From contig JAKQHM010000004.1 in the NCBI GenBank assembly GCA_029572935.1, forward strand, positions 1-64,000: DNA of 64,000 bases, in the 5' to 3' direction. The DNA comes from Bacteroidota bacterium (GTDB taxonomy: Bacteria > Bacteroidota > Bacteroidia > Chitinophagales > Saprospiraceae). Both the position numbers and the translations under genes were made by a program. Below are positions 45,242-54,889 of the stretch, piece by piece; position 1 is the stretch's first letter, and every line of letters begins with the position of its first letter. The notes under the pieces were generated by a model. The model was not told where the DNA came from. It ran no database searches and worked only from the letters and a program-made list of their open reading frames with translations.

Positions 45242-46789
45242 TTAGAATTTAAATCCAAGGGTAAGTTGAAAATTCCATCTTGTCTGGTTTTGAGTAACCA
45301 GGGTACTCACGGCATCTGCTACGCCGTCCCCGTCAAAATCTGAATTTCCAGTGGCAAAGGGGACATAACCAAAGTTATGTCTCAACTGGGATAGCCCTGC
45401 GTCCAGGAATACTCTTCTGAACCTCAATCCTGCTCCCAAACTGAAGCCCCCGCCGTATTCATTTGAGTTTTGATAAGGTGAACTGATTAACTGATAACCA
45501 GCTCTCAACCTGAGCAAATCAATAGCGTATTCTGCTCCTAACCTGTATTCAAAAGTTGTTTTATATTGTTTTTCAATCTCTGAATTCAACAGGATCTGGT
45601 ATTCCCGGTCTGCATCATTATTAGATTCAGAAGTGAGATCAAAACTCGCATCCGATGGATCGTAAACATCGACATCCAAACTGATGAATCCTCGACTTCC
45701 GACCCAGGCAAGGGACCCGATCCACCTCATGGGAGTGATCAGGCGATAGTTAAAATAGCCATCCGGAGAGGCCGCTGAATAAGTGTTTAACTTATTATTT
45801 TCCAGGTAGCTATAAGTCATCTCTGTGTTGAAGCGGTCCGACATCCAATGATACCCGGGACTATGCCAAGATAAACCTATCCTCAATTGGTGAATGGGTC
45901 TGGCCATGATGCCCAGTTTAGCCACGACTCCGCTGTATTCTGTGGTGATATTCTCTGTAAACACCAACTTGTCAAATGGTTGGAGGGCTGCGCCCTGGTC
46001 GTTGATCTCGCGATAAGTTCTGTCCATTTGGTATTTTCCTAAGGGAACTTCTATGCTTCCACCCAGCATCAGATATTCCCTAAAATTACTGCCTATTCCG
46101 AAACTCAGATTCCTTGCAAAACCCCTTTGTCTGTAACTTTCTCTCTTTAAGGTCTGTAGATTCTTAATATCCTTCAGATCTGTGGTATAACGATAGAGAC
46201 CGGAATCCGGGCTGATGTCAAACAAGGCTCCGGTTTCATAGGCAAGCCCTGCTTCGAAATCGTCCAGATTATCGGGATCGTATCCCCTTCCGTCCGGATA
46301 GGCCGGGTCCAGTGAAAGTTCATAATATCGATGTAATATGCTTCCAGGAGACTTGCCGGAGAAAAACACATTTTCGTCAAACGATCCTGTGCCAGTCATT
46401 CCAATACTAACATTTACCTGTTTCCAATTGCTTCCTATGGGCTTATGGGCAATCACCAGGCCTATTCCGGAAAGATTGAAATCAATGGTATTTTGATTGG
46501 TGCTGTTATTGGCAGAATTACCTTCTACGCGGGATTTGGTATCAGTACTTTGGGTCAGTAGGGATATGCTCAGGTCAGAACTTCTGAACAAGCCAAGCCC
46601 GGCAGGATTGATGCTGCTGTTGGTGAAATCGGCTCCGATCCCACCTATAGCTCCGCCAATGGCAGAGGACCTGGCTGTACTAAAGGCTCTTTGCTGAGTG
46701 TACCTTAGGGCATCAGAACTGACCTGGGCGGTTAGGCTTTTTGCTAAAAAAAGACTTATGATGGAGATTGAAAAAAGATTTTTAATCAT
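45242..46789 (-). CDS. OmpP1/FadL/TodX-family outer-membrane channel
   Basis: About 515 residues. ATG 46789 (MIKNLFSISIISLFLAKSLTAQ) is chosen over the upstream start at 46837, which lies before the predicted transcription start from the -7 element at 46842-46835. The FadL-type N-terminus is visible (ALRYTQQRAFSTARSSAIGGAIGGIGADFTNSSINPAGLGLF), including the NPAGL motif; long barrel strands follow (FRRVFLDAGLSQLRHNFGYVP, WNFQLTLGFKF at the end). FadL channels import long-chain fatty acids or other hydrophobic compounds through the outer membrane. The ligand here is unknown. Confidence 0.88.
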   Translation of the reverse strand: MIKNLFSISIISLFLAKSLTAQVSSDALRYTQQRAFSTARSSAIGGAIGGIGADFTNSSINPAGLGLFRSSDLSISLLTQSTDTKSRVEGNSANNSTNQNTIDFNLSGIGLVIAHKPIGSNWKQVNVSIGMTGTGSFDENVFFSGKSPGSILHRYYELSLDPAYPDGRGYDPDNLDDFEAGLAYETGALFDISPDSGLYRYTTDLKDIKNLQTLKRESYRQRGFARNLSFGIGSNFREYLMLGGSIEVPLGKYQMDRTYREINDQGAALQPFDKLVFTENITTEYSGVVAKLGIMARPIHQLRIGLSWHSPGYHWMSDRFNTEMTYSYLENNKLNTYSAASPDGYFNYRLITPMRWIGSLAWVGSRGFISLDVDVYDPSDASFDLTSESNNDADREYQILLNSEIEKQYKTTFEYRLGAEYAIDLLRLRAGYQLISSPYQNSNEYGGGFSLGAGLRFRRVFLDAGLSQLRHNFGYVPFATGNSDFDGDGVADAVSTLVTQNQTRWNFQLTLGFKF

Positions 46790-46834
46790 AATGAATAAAT
46801 TTGGAAAGAGAAATCTGTGAGCCGATCCAAAGCA

Positions 46835-46842
46835 CAAACCTA
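46835..46842 (-). promoter_or_regulatory. Bacteroidota -7 element (TAGGTTTG)
   Basis: Perfect TAnnTTTG on the minus strand, 45 bases before the ATG at 46789 of the FadL-like gene. It rules against the longer reading frame start at 46837. Confidence 0.45.
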
Positions 46843-46880
46843 AGAAATGGCATTTATCTCATATGAATAAGGATAAAGCT

Positions 46881-48218
46881 CTATCGAGGGTTTCTTCTGG
46901 ATCCACCCTGACTGCTGGGGGCGCTGCGTGAATTGCCTCCAGAAGATCTGCCTCCGTTGTTAAATGACCTGGGAGAAGACTCAATCCGGGGCGCATCTCT
47001 TCTTGGGGTAGTTTCCCTTTGTGGCATGGAACGCTCAGGTTTGTAAGACCGTTCGGGTTCAGACCTGCTTCTGTCAGGATAGGTGTCATCGTAACGATTG
47101 GGTCGGTTTACCCTTTCATCCCGAGAAGGATCTTTGCGATCCGGCTTTCCCGGAATCCTGCCGGGTTTGACAGATTCTTCATTATTTGGCTTAAAGTTTT
47201 CACCTGGTGGCTCTTTTCTGATGCGATCGGGCTGACTTTGCTTGTCGTCGGTATTCTTATCACCCGGCAATCTTCTCGGTTTTCTGCTATTGGGATCCGT
47301 ATCCCCCTGAGGTGGAAGATCATTAGGTCTGGATTCATCAGGATTGTTTGTTCTTTTATCGATCCTGCGATCCGTTCTTCTGTTCTGCTCAGGCACTTCT
47401 GATTCGGGACGGGTTCGGGTGGTTTCACCGGGTTGTCTTACTTTATCAGAATTTCTATCTGGATCGGAAAGTCGAATGGGCCCGGATCGGGATGTGGTCG
47501 TATGACCACTTCTTCGGCTCCCATAAAAAGTCCCTTTTGGATTGGATACGGTATGTCCTCCATTTCCACCTGGTCTCCATCCGCCATTGTTCCATCCCCC
47601 GCCATTGAAACCGCTGCCATACCATCCCCATGTATTCCACCCTGGCCCGTAATACCAGGGATCGTACCAGCCACCCCACGCTCTGTTGTAAATCCAGGGG
47701 TCGTAAAACGGCCAACGGTAAGCATAGGTGAAGGGACAATTACCATAAAACCAGTCGTAATAACCCCAATAAGGTGTTCTCCATGCGCCCCAGGTATTCC
47801 ACCTGTTTACCCTCCAGGGGTAGTACCAGTTGTTATAGGAAAAAACAATGCTGTTGGACCATAAGAAAGGGTCGTTCAGAAACGGATCGTAGAAACCCGG
47901 ACTGGTATAAAAAGGATCATAAAAATCCCTTGTGTAATAGTTCCTGTGAAATCGCCTGATTCGACTGGAATAGTAATACTCCTGATCGTCATACTCTGAA
48001 AGATCTCCTTCGTAAGGAGCTTCCTGGGAGTCTAAATCGTCCCGTTCAGGCTCATAAGGATCAGTATAATCCCTCCGGTCTCTGTCATTGGTTTTCCTGA
48101 TGCGGTTCGCATCGATTCTGGAAGGATCGTAATAAACGTCGTCGTACTGTGAAAACAAATCACCCGATACAATCAGACTGCCGATCAACATAATAAAGAT
48201 ACTGTAATGCGATTTCAT
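46881..48218 (-). CDS. Exported Trp/Tyr-rich protein with long disordered Arg/Pro/Asp/Ser-rich tail
   Basis: About 445 residues. The ATG at 48218 starts a good signal peptide (MKSHYSIFIMLIGSLIVSGDLFSQ); ATG 48254 is possible. Residues ~30-110 are acidic and Tyr-rich (YDDVYYDPSRID). Residues ~110-225 are extraordinarily rich in Trp, Tyr, Gly and Pro (YYGPGWNTWGWYGSGFNGGG). From ~225 to the end the protein is a low-complexity R/D/P/S/N-rich stretch, surely disordered. Similar Bacteroidota proteins are often misnamed vitellogenin-like. There is no sorting domain. An adhesive or matrix role is conceivable but unproven. Confidence 0.75.
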   Translation of the reverse strand: MKSHYSIFIMLIGSLIVSGDLFSQYDDVYYDPSRIDANRIRKTNDRDRRDYTDPYEPERDDLDSQEAPYEGDLSEYDDQEYYYSSRIRRFHRNYYTRDFYDPFYTSPGFYDPFLNDPFLWSNSIVFSYNNWYYPWRVNRWNTWGAWRTPYWGYYDWFYGNCPFTYAYRWPFYDPWIYNRAWGGWYDPWYYGPGWNTWGWYGSGFNGGGWNNGGWRPGGNGGHTVSNPKGTFYGSRRSGHTTTSRSGPIRLSDPDRNSDKVRQPGETTRTRPESEVPEQNRRTDRRIDKRTNNPDESRPNDLPPQGDTDPNSRKPRRLPGDKNTDDKQSQPDRIRKEPPGENFKPNNEESVKPGRIPGKPDRKDPSRDERVNRPNRYDDTYPDRSRSEPERSYKPERSMPQRETTPRRDAPRIESSPRSFNNGGRSSGGNSRSAPSSQGGSRRNPR

Positions 48219-48270
48219 ATGCTTTGGTATGAGTGTGACTACTTTGAAGTTCATTTCGAGTGCAATTTAT

Positions 48271-48278
48271 TACTTTTG
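48271..48278 (+). promoter_or_regulatory. Bacteroidota -7 element (TACTTTTG) upstream of proS
   Basis: Perfect TAnnTTTG with a possible -33 TTTG at 48243-48246. It lies 136 bases before the proS ATG and would give a leader of roughly 130 bases. Confidence 0.4.
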
Positions 48279-48314
48279 CGTCCCGGATCCAGTTAAAATC
48301 CTTTTAAATAAATC

Positions 48315-48395
48315 AAGCCGAATAGTTAAATAAATTCACGGTTATCCTGATATATTTATTGGACACTTGATTTACGCAGGAGTTTATTTCGGCTT
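48315..48395 (+). promoter_or_regulatory. Long-range inverted repeat in the proS leader
   Basis: AAGCCGAA (48315-48322) is complementary to TTCGGCTT (48388-48395), enclosing 65 AT-rich bases and ending 18 bases before the proS ATG. There is no T-run. It could fold back over the ribosome entry region; function is not established. Confidence 0.25.
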
Positions 48396-48413
48396 CGTTA
48401 AAATCAATTTAAA

Positions 48414-49883
48414 ATGGCAAAAGTTATTACATCCAGAGCTGAGGATTATTCTCAATGGTACAATGACCTGGTCTATCGTTCTGGTCTGGCAGACCAGTCT
48501 GCAGTCAGAGGTTGCATGGTCATAAAGCCTCACGGCTATGCTTTGTGGGAGAACATGAGGGATGTTTTGGACAGGATGTTCAAGGAGACAGGGCATGTCA
48601 ATGCCTACTTCCCTTTATTTGTGCCAAAAAGCCTTTTCGAGGCGGAAGAAAAAAATGCCGAGGGTTTTGCCAAGGAGTGTGCGGTCGTGACCCATTACCG
48701 CTTGAAAACAGATCCTGCAGATAAATCCAAACTCATGGTGGATCCAGAGGCTCGCCTGGAGGAAGAGCTGATCGTCAGGCCAACCAGTGAAGCCATCATC
48801 TGGAACACCTACCGCGATTGGATACAGTCCTACCGGGATCTTCCTATCCTGATCAACCAGTGGGCCAACGTGGTTCGTTGGGAAATGAGGACACGCCCTT
48901 TCCTTCGCACTGCCGAGTTTCTTTGGCAGGAAGGCCATACGGCACATTCATCCGAGAAGGAGGCGGTAGAGGAAGCGCTCCGCATGCATGAAGTTTATAC
49001 ACGCTTTGCAGAAGATTATATGGCCATGCCGGTGATAAAGGGGGCCAAAACCGCCAACGAAAGGTTTGCAGGTGCAGAAGAAACTTTCACTATTGAAGCC
49101 ATGATGCAGGATGGAAAAGCATTGCAGGCGGGAACTTCTCACTATCTGGGTCAGAATTTTGCCAAAGCTTTTAATGTAAAATTTCTGTCAGACCAGAATC
49201 GGGAAGAGTATGTTTATGCCACGTCCTGGGGAGTCTCCACCCGTTTGATCGGTGCCCTGGTAATGACCCATTCTGATGATGACGGCCTCGTCTTGCCTCC
49301 CAGATTGGCTCCGGTGCAGGTCGTGATCGTCCCTATCCCCAAACCCAGCGAACAACTGGATCAGGTGGCCAGGGGACTCATGGACTCGCTCAGAAGAGAA
49401 GGTATCAGGGTCAGTTATGACCAGGATGAAAAAAACAGACCAGGATTCAAATTTGCAGAACACGAACTTAAAGGCGTCCCGGTCCGTATCGGGATCGGAG
49501 CAAGAGATCTGGAGCAGGGTGTAGCAGAAGTGGCGAGAAGGGATACCAAAGAAAAGGAATCAATTCCCTTGGAGAACTTACCGCAAAGAATCAAATCACT
49601 GCTGGAGGAAATACAGGCCAATTTATTCCGCCGGGCTCAGGAGTTTCGGGATCTGAATACCCACTACGTGGATAATCGGAGCCGATTTGAAGAGATCATC
49701 AGCGGTCCCGGAGGCTTTGTATATGCTCATTGGGATGGGACTTCAGAGACGGAGGAGGCAATCAAGGAGGCAACCAAAGCCACCATTAGATGTATACCCA
49801 TGGAAGCTGCTGATGAAGATGGTAAATGTATCTGGACTGGTGCTCCTTCCAGAAAAAGAGTTTTGTTCGCCAAAGCTTATTAA
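48414..49883 (+). CDS. proS: Prolyl-tRNA synthetase
   Basis: 489 residues. A class II synthetase that charges tRNA-Pro. The length and organisation are of the archaeal/eukaryote-like ProRS form, which lacks the editing insertion of the E. coli type. Class II motifs: [15 protein letters not shown] after motif 1, [15 protein letters not shown] and [21 protein letters not shown] around motif 2, [21 protein letters not shown] as motif 3. An anticodon-binding domain ([12 protein letters not shown] onwards) and a C-terminal Cys-containing domain follow. The start [20 protein letters not shown] is typical for the group. Confidence 0.96.
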   Translation: MAKVITSRAEDYSQWYNDLVYRSGLADQSAVRGCMVIKPHGYALWENMRDVLDRMFKETGHVNAYFPLFVPKSLFEAEEKNAEGFAKECAVVTHYRLKTDPADKSKLMVDPEARLEEELIVRPTSEAIIWNTYRDWIQSYRDLPILINQWANVVRWEMRTRPFLRTAEFLWQEGHTAHSSEKEAVEEALRMHEVYTRFAEDYMAMPVIKGAKTANERFAGAEETFTIEAMMQDGKALQAGTSHYLGQNFAKAFNVKFLSDQNREEYVYATSWGVSTRLIGALVMTHSDDDGLVLPPRLAPVQVVIVPIPKPSEQLDQVARGLMDSLRREGIRVSYDQDEKNRPGFKFAEHELKGVPVRIGIGARDLEQGVAEVARRDTKEKESIPLENLPQRIKSLLEEIQANLFRRAQEFRDLNTHYVDNRSRFEEIISGPGGFVYAHWDGTSETEEAIKEATKATIRCIPMEAADEDGKCIWTGAPSRKRVLFAKAY

Positions 49884-49908
49884 CCAGGAAAAATTATAAA
49901 AAATCATC

Positions 49909-50148
49909 ATGATGACAATCAGACTTTTGTTCCTTGCCACGATCACCCTTCTCGCACTGGCATGTAAACCCAAATCAGAGGCAGCTCCAGAAAGGCCCCT
50001 GATGGAAAAAACGGATAACACCGGGCCTGAATTCACCTCCCGTTATATTTGCCCTATGAACTGCAAAGGAAGTGGTGCAGATACGATGGGTGTTTGTCCT
50101 GTCTGCGGCATGGATTATGAATTGAATCCTAATTTCAAGGCGCAATAA
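49909..50148 (+). CDS. Small lipoprotein with heavy-metal-binding (HMBD) motif
   Basis: 79 residues. The signal peptide ends in a lipobox with Cys at about residue 19 (LLALACKPK). The mature part is a spacer plus YICPMNCKG and VCPVCGMDYELN, the CPM...CPxCGM arrangement of the heavy-metal-binding domain found near copper/silver efflux proteins. It is expected to bind a soft metal ion (Cu+, Ag+ or similar) at the membrane surface. The gap to proS is 25 bases, so co-transcription is possible without functional meaning. No efflux pump genes are nearby. Confidence 0.82.
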   Translation: MMTIRLLFLATITLLALACKPKSEAAPERPLMEKTDNTGPEFTSRYICPMNCKGSGADTMGVCPVCGMDYELNPNFKAQ

Positions 50149-50266
50149 AGAGCAGTTTGTCAATCCTTTTTTGACTGGATCAGCTGAACGCTTGAGATCA
50201 GCCTGTATCCTTATGATTCAGGAATTCCATGTTTATTCCGATATTTGGCATTCAATTACCAAATAA

Positions 50267-52699
50267 ATGAGGATTCAGTACTTAGTGATTTTAATTTTTG
50301 GGGGAATGACGAGCCTTTGGTCTCAACCCGAAGCCTTACAGGAATATTGTCATCATGCCCATCAGACCCTCCAATGGAGGGACCCTACTCAGGAAGAACT
50401 CCTCATGATGGAGAACTCCAATAAAAGGAGTGATTCCATAGATGTATTGAACTATACCATCAGGATCGATGTAACGGATTTTAAGAACAGGTTGATCACC
50501 GCTCACACCACGGTTGATTTTCGCACCAAAATGGATAGCCTGGAGTGGATCACGCTCGATTTAAGAAATTTGACCATTGACTCTGTCTTATTCGAAGGGA
50601 AACAGGTATCCTTTGCTTACGATGGTGAAATGATTCAGGCAAATTTTGGGATCAAGCTTCCTCTGGGTCAGACATCGTCTGTCGATATTTTTTATCGAGG
50701 TAGCCCTTCCCGTGACCCGGTTTGGGGTGGTTTTTATTTTGCCGATCCCTATATCTACAACCTGGGCATCGGACTTTCTTCCACTCCTCCTAATTTTGGA
50801 AAGGTATGGTATCCTTGTTTTGACAACTTTGTCGAAAGAACCACCTATGAATATATTGTCACCTCTCTCTCTCCGGCACGGGCACACTGTGTGGGGACCT
50901 TGATTGGCGAGGATTCACTTTCTGATCAAAGGATCAGAAGGCATTATATGATGACAGATCCGATTCCCACTTATCTTTCCTCCATCGCGGTTTCCGACTA
51001 TCAAACCTATCGCTATGAACACAAAGGTTCCTACGACCAGGTGCCGGTTGAACTGATTTCACGAAGTCCTGATCTGGAAAGAATGAAAACCCAGTTTGCA
51101 AACTTGCCCGGAGCCATCGATGCGTTTGAATTCTGGTATGGTCCCTATCGGTTTGAACGGGTGGGGTTTGTCACCACTACGGTCGGTGCCATGGAGCATC
51201 CAACCAATACTGCATATCCTGTGAGCTCAATTAACTCAGGTACACTTGCGCAAAACGAAAGGCTGATGGCTCATGAGTTTGGTCACCAGTGGTGGGGTAA
51301 TCTGACTACATTGGATGATGCTCGCGATATGTGGATCAAGGAAGGCACTGCAGAATACAGCAGCCATTTGTTTTTCGAATACGTATATGGCAGAAAAAGA
51401 TTTCTCGAAGTAGTAAAGGATAATCTGGGATTCATTTTGTTCAATGCGCACGTCAACGACAGTGCGTTTCTGCCACTTTCTCCGATGCCATACAGCAAGA
51501 CCTATGGCACACATACCTACCGGAAAGGTGCAGCTATGATTCATAATTTACGCGCCTATCTGGGAGATTCCATGTACCGCAAAGCCTGTCACATGATATT
51601 CGATAGTCTGACGGGTACGTCCATGAATGCTTTTCAGTTTAGAGATTTTCTCAATCGCAATACAGGCATGGATCTGACGCATTATTTCAATGACCATATT
51701 TTTAATCCCGGTTATTGCACATTTTATCCAGACAGCTTCCAGTTAGTTGAGGAGGGTATGAAACATTATGCAGAATTATCTGTGATACAAAAGGATTACC
51801 ATGCGGATCATCTTTTTACAGAGGCTCCGGTTTTTATCAGTTTTTATGATAAAAATTTCGTCCGGTATAGCAAGAAGTTAAATCTGACAGGGCCCTCAAA
51901 TCGCCTTAAAATTGAACTGCCGGATACTTATTTACCAGAACTGGTACTGATCAATGAGGGGCAGGAATTGAATCTGGCCAGCCTTCAGGACAATGCATGG
52001 GTGACGAAGACCGGCAACCCTGCACTAATAGGTACTGGTATGACGCCATCAGTGACTGAATTGTCCGATAGTGCTTTTGTCAATATCGTTCATCACTTAG
52101 TGCCCCCTTCTGAGGGTCAGAACTTGCAAAATGTACTTAGGCTGAATCCCAGACATTTTTGGCAGGTGAGTGCCTTGACCAAGGGTAATCTGGTCATGAC
52201 CGCACGCGTGGATTATAATGGGGCTAAAGGTGGGCTGGATGAAGATCTGGAAATCTTGTCTGAAGACAGTGTTATCCTGGTATATCGCAAGGATTGGACA
52301 GAACCCTGGAGGGAATTCAGCTTTTATACCCGGCAGAAACTGACACCCTCCGATAAACGGGGTTTTCTGCGCATCGACCGACTCTTGCCTGGTGAGTATT
52401 GCATTGCCTATGGTGCCTCTTCACCAGTAAGCACCCGAGATGGATTGGCCACCAGACTCAGCGTTTATCCCAATCCAGCCGTTTCGACTATTTGCGTTGA
52501 TTTGCCGCCAACCAGTGGCTCTGGTCATCTGTTCCTCACCGACCTGGAAGGCAAGAGAGTAATCCATCAATGCCTGGATGCCGGTGTGGAAAATTATAAA
52601 CTGGATGTGGGAAGCCTTCCATGCGGTTCCTACGAATTATGCCTGGCCAATGAAGACGGTGCTGTCATAAGCTGTGAAGTTTTGCAATTGATACATTGA
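50267..52699 (+). CDS. Secreted M1-family metallo-aminopeptidase with T9SS type A sorting domain
   Basis: 810 residues with a signal peptide ending TSLWSQ. The M1 catalytic domain shows the zinc motif H336-E-F-G-H340 followed after 18 residues by E359 (HEFGHQWWGN ... WIKEGTAEY) and a GxMEN-like exopeptidase motif reading GAMEHPT (~310). The catalytic Tyr probably lies in THTYRKGAAMIHN. Beyond ~560 come beta-rich modules and a final ~80-residue T9SS type A sorting domain (LSVYPNPAVSTICVDL, SLPCGSYELCL). It trims N-terminal residues from peptides outside the cell. The E-H form of the exopeptidase motif occurs in other Bacteroidota M1 enzymes. Confidence 0.92.
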   Translation: MRIQYLVILIFGGMTSLWSQPEALQEYCHHAHQTLQWRDPTQEELLMMENSNKRSDSIDVLNYTIRIDVTDFKNRLITAHTTVDFRTKMDSLEWITLDLRNLTIDSVLFEGKQVSFAYDGEMIQANFGIKLPLGQTSSVDIFYRGSPSRDPVWGGFYFADPYIYNLGIGLSSTPPNFGKVWYPCFDNFVERTTYEYIVTSLSPARAHCVGTLIGEDSLSDQRIRRHYMMTDPIPTYLSSIAVSDYQTYRYEHKGSYDQVPVELISRSPDLERMKTQFANLPGAIDAFEFWYGPYRFERVGFVTTTVGAMEHPTNTAYPVSSINSGTLAQNERLMAHEFGHQWWGNLTTLDDARDMWIKEGTAEYSSHLFFEYVYGRKRFLEVVKDNLGFILFNAHVNDSAFLPLSPMPYSKTYGTHTYRKGAAMIHNLRAYLGDSMYRKACHMIFDSLTGTSMNAFQFRDFLNRNTGMDLTHYFNDHIFNPGYCTFYPDSFQLVEEGMKHYAELSVIQKDYHADHLFTEAPVFISFYDKNFVRYSKKLNLTGPSNRLKIELPDTYLPELVLINEGQELNLASLQDNAWVTKTGNPALIGTGMTPSVTELSDSAFVNIVHHLVPPSEGQNLQNVLRLNPRHFWQVSALTKGNLVMTARVDYNGAKGGLDEDLEILSEDSVILVYRKDWTEPWREFSFYTRQKLTPSDKRGFLRIDRLLPGEYCIAYGASSPVSTRDGLATRLSVYPNPAVSTICVDLPPTSGSGHLFLTDLEGKRVIHQCLDAGVENYKLDVGSLPCGSYELCLANEDGAVISCEVLQLIH

Positions 52700-52905
52700 T
52701 CTTTTCGAGTCTGTAGGGAATTGTATCCATACATTTTAAATTGGGTCTCCTATCTGAGCTAAAGGATTTGAAGCACATATATTAGCATTCTTTTAAGTGA
52801 CTAAGGCATATTAAGAGATTTTTAGGAGTAGACAAATCCCCAATCTCGCGGCAGATTATATTTTGAATGGAAATAGAAATACGCGTAAATCTGTTGGCAA
52901 TCTTC

Positions 52906-52913
52906 TATCTTTG
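52906..52913 (+). promoter_or_regulatory. Bacteroidota -7 element (TATCTTTG)
   Basis: Perfect TAnnTTTG, 35 bases before the ATG at 52948 of the PKD protein gene, giving an expected AT-rich leader of about 28 bases. Confidence 0.55.
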
Positions 52914-52947
52914 TGTATAATAATGAAATTATTGTAATACATAATTT

Positions 52948-54585
52948 ATGAAAAAACTACTCCTTTTTTCCTTGTTTGTCCTCCTGACAGGAGGTATTTC
53001 AGGTCAAGTCCGGTATAAAGAATTTAAGATTTACGGATCTGTCTTCAATACGGACAAAAATCCGGTTGCGGGCTGGGATGTCTTTATTTCCGGTTCTGGT
53101 GCGGCTGGGAATCCTGCTTCTGTAAAAACAGGAAGAGACGGTTCCTATGAAGCTGTGATTCGCGTCCCTGCCGAACCTGTACAGACCCTTACGGTTTCAG
53201 TCAAGGATCCCTGTGTCAACATTCCGGCTGTTCAGAAATTCACAACAGAAGGTTCGTCCTCTCAGCACGATTTCATCATTTGTGCTCAGAATCCACCCAA
53301 TCCGTGTAAACCCAGCTTTAAGTTTTCCCAGCTCAAAAATGAATTGGTGCTTGAATTTTCAGCCAATCCGGCCATCCGGGATGCAAAATACTATTGGAGC
53401 TTTGGAGACGGGAATACCGCTGAGGGCAATCCGGTTCGTCATGAATTTTCCAAAGCAGGACGCTACAAAGTAAGTCTGCGAGTAGTGTCACCCTCTTGCA
53501 CAGGCTCAATTGAGTTGGAAGTGGAGGTCAAATTGACTGTTGCCCCTCCACCACCTCCTCCTCCGAGCAGGAGTATAGAAGCTCGGTGCTGTGGATCCAT
53601 CCAGATATTGTCTGTTCCAGTGACCAATGCAAGCGCTCCCAACACCTTTCGTTTCATTGCAAAAGGGGATTTTAAAGTAAATGAGGTCCGCTGGGATTTC
53701 GGAGACGGGGAGTTGGGTACGGGTGCTGAAGTAACGCATACCTATAAAACAGAAGGAAAATACCGGGTCACAGCCTGGCTGGCAGGAGAGGATTGCAAAG
53801 TTGAGTTGGGTGCTTATGTTCATGTAGGAAAAAATTCTGCTGATCCATGCAAAGTAGACATCCTGTCAAAAGCAAATGGACTGAATGTTTCTTTTGGTCT
53901 GAATACTCCTCAGGCTCCCGATAAAATATTCTGGAATTTTGGCGATGGCAACAGTTCCAGCGATTTGAATCCTACTCACAGTTATAAAGCTCCCGGTACG
54001 TATAAAGTGGTCGTCGAGTTCTCTGTCAACGGACAGTATTGCAGGGTGGAGCGTGAAATAAAAGTGGAGGATCCTGTACGTGACCGTTGTCCGTTTTCCA
54101 TTCAATTTCGCCAGAAAGGTCTGGATGTATCTTTCTCCATCCTTTCCACCATCAAATACGACAAAGTCCTCTGGATGTTTGGCGATGGAGCGGAATCAAC
54201 ATTGGATGCACCCGGCCATACCTATGCAAAGCCCGGCACCTATCAGGTAGTATTGGTGATCAGTTATAATGGCATTACCTGCAAAATTACTCAGGAGGTC
54301 AAAATAAACTCTTTGACTGGACCCGGAACAGTTTCCATCTTGGATATCAGTCCTAATCCTGTGGATCAGGAAATGACCTTGAGACTGAAAAGTTCTGACA
54401 AATTAACTGTTGTTCTGGTGATAGTAGACGTTACAGGTCAAAGTCTCAAGAAAAAACAGGTGGATCTGGAGCCCGGTGAAAACATTGTTCCCTGGGATGT
54501 ACAGGACCTAAAATCTGGAGTGTACTTTATAACTGTTTACCAGGGGCAGGATGTGGTGGCGAGATCCAGATTTCAGAAATCTTAA
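52948..54585 (+). CDS. Secreted protein with four PKD domains and T9SS type A sorting domain
   Basis: 545 residues with a signal peptide ending GGISGQ. Residues ~25-110 resemble a carboxypeptidase-regulatory/CNA-B-type beta-sandwich (GSVFNTDKNPVAGWDVFISG). Four PKD domains follow, each with a WxFGDG core: YYWSFGDGNT, VRWDFGDGEL, FWNFGDGNSS and LWMFGDGAES. A run of seven prolines separates the first from the second. The last ~75 residues (ILDISPNPVDQEMTLRL, DLKSGVYFITVYQG) are a T9SS type A sorting domain. There is no catalytic domain, so a structural, adhesive or binding role at the surface is likely. A clear terminator follows. Confidence 0.9.
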   Translation: MKKLLLFSLFVLLTGGISGQVRYKEFKIYGSVFNTDKNPVAGWDVFISGSGAAGNPASVKTGRDGSYEAVIRVPAEPVQTLTVSVKDPCVNIPAVQKFTTEGSSSQHDFIICAQNPPNPCKPSFKFSQLKNELVLEFSANPAIRDAKYYWSFGDGNTAEGNPVRHEFSKAGRYKVSLRVVSPSCTGSIELEVEVKLTVAPPPPPPPSRSIEARCCGSIQILSVPVTNASAPNTFRFIAKGDFKVNEVRWDFGDGELGTGAEVTHTYKTEGKYRVTAWLAGEDCKVELGAYVHVGKNSADPCKVDILSKANGLNVSFGLNTPQAPDKIFWNFGDGNSSSDLNPTHSYKAPGTYKVVVEFSVNGQYCRVEREIKVEDPVRDRCPFSIQFRQKGLDVSFSILSTIKYDKVLWMFGDGAESTLDAPGHTYAKPGTYQVVLVISYNGITCKITQEVKINSLTGPGTVSILDISPNPVDQEMTLRLKSSDKLTVVLVIVDVTGQSLKKKQVDLEPGENIVPWDVQDLKSGVYFITVYQGQDVVARSRFQKS

Positions 54586-54607
54586 GCCCTAAAAGGCATT
54601 TAGATAC

Positions 54608-54636
54608 AAGGCCGCGGAACTTCTGCGGCCTTTTTT
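54608..54636 (+). terminator. Rho-independent terminator of the PKD protein gene
   Basis: AAGGCCGC (54608-54615) pairs with GCGGCCTT (54625-54632), followed by further T residues. It lies 22 bases after the stop codon. Confidence 0.88.
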
Positions 54637-54889
54637 ATTTACTATTGATTTGTAATCAGGACGAATCATTTCTGATCCTGCTTGAAAAATGTATTTGGAT
54701 TATTAGTGTCTAGGAACAATTTCTTTTTTGATCCTGATCCCTCGTTTCGTTTTGGTTTTTTAAATTTATCCGGTCTTATTCTGCGGATTCGTGATGCATT
54801 TGAAATGGTCCGGCGGCCTGATTCAGATAAAATAAAATTGAACAAGCTTGGTCCTGAAACCCTTTCTGTGTTTGCTTGTTCCTTTTCGC
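54637..54889. other. Intergenic stretch before the ABC exporter gene
   Basis: About 250 bases after the terminator with no supported gene. A frame of 82 codons at 54682-54930 has no family likeness and overlaps the ABC gene. I see no perfect -7 element here. Confidence 0.4.
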
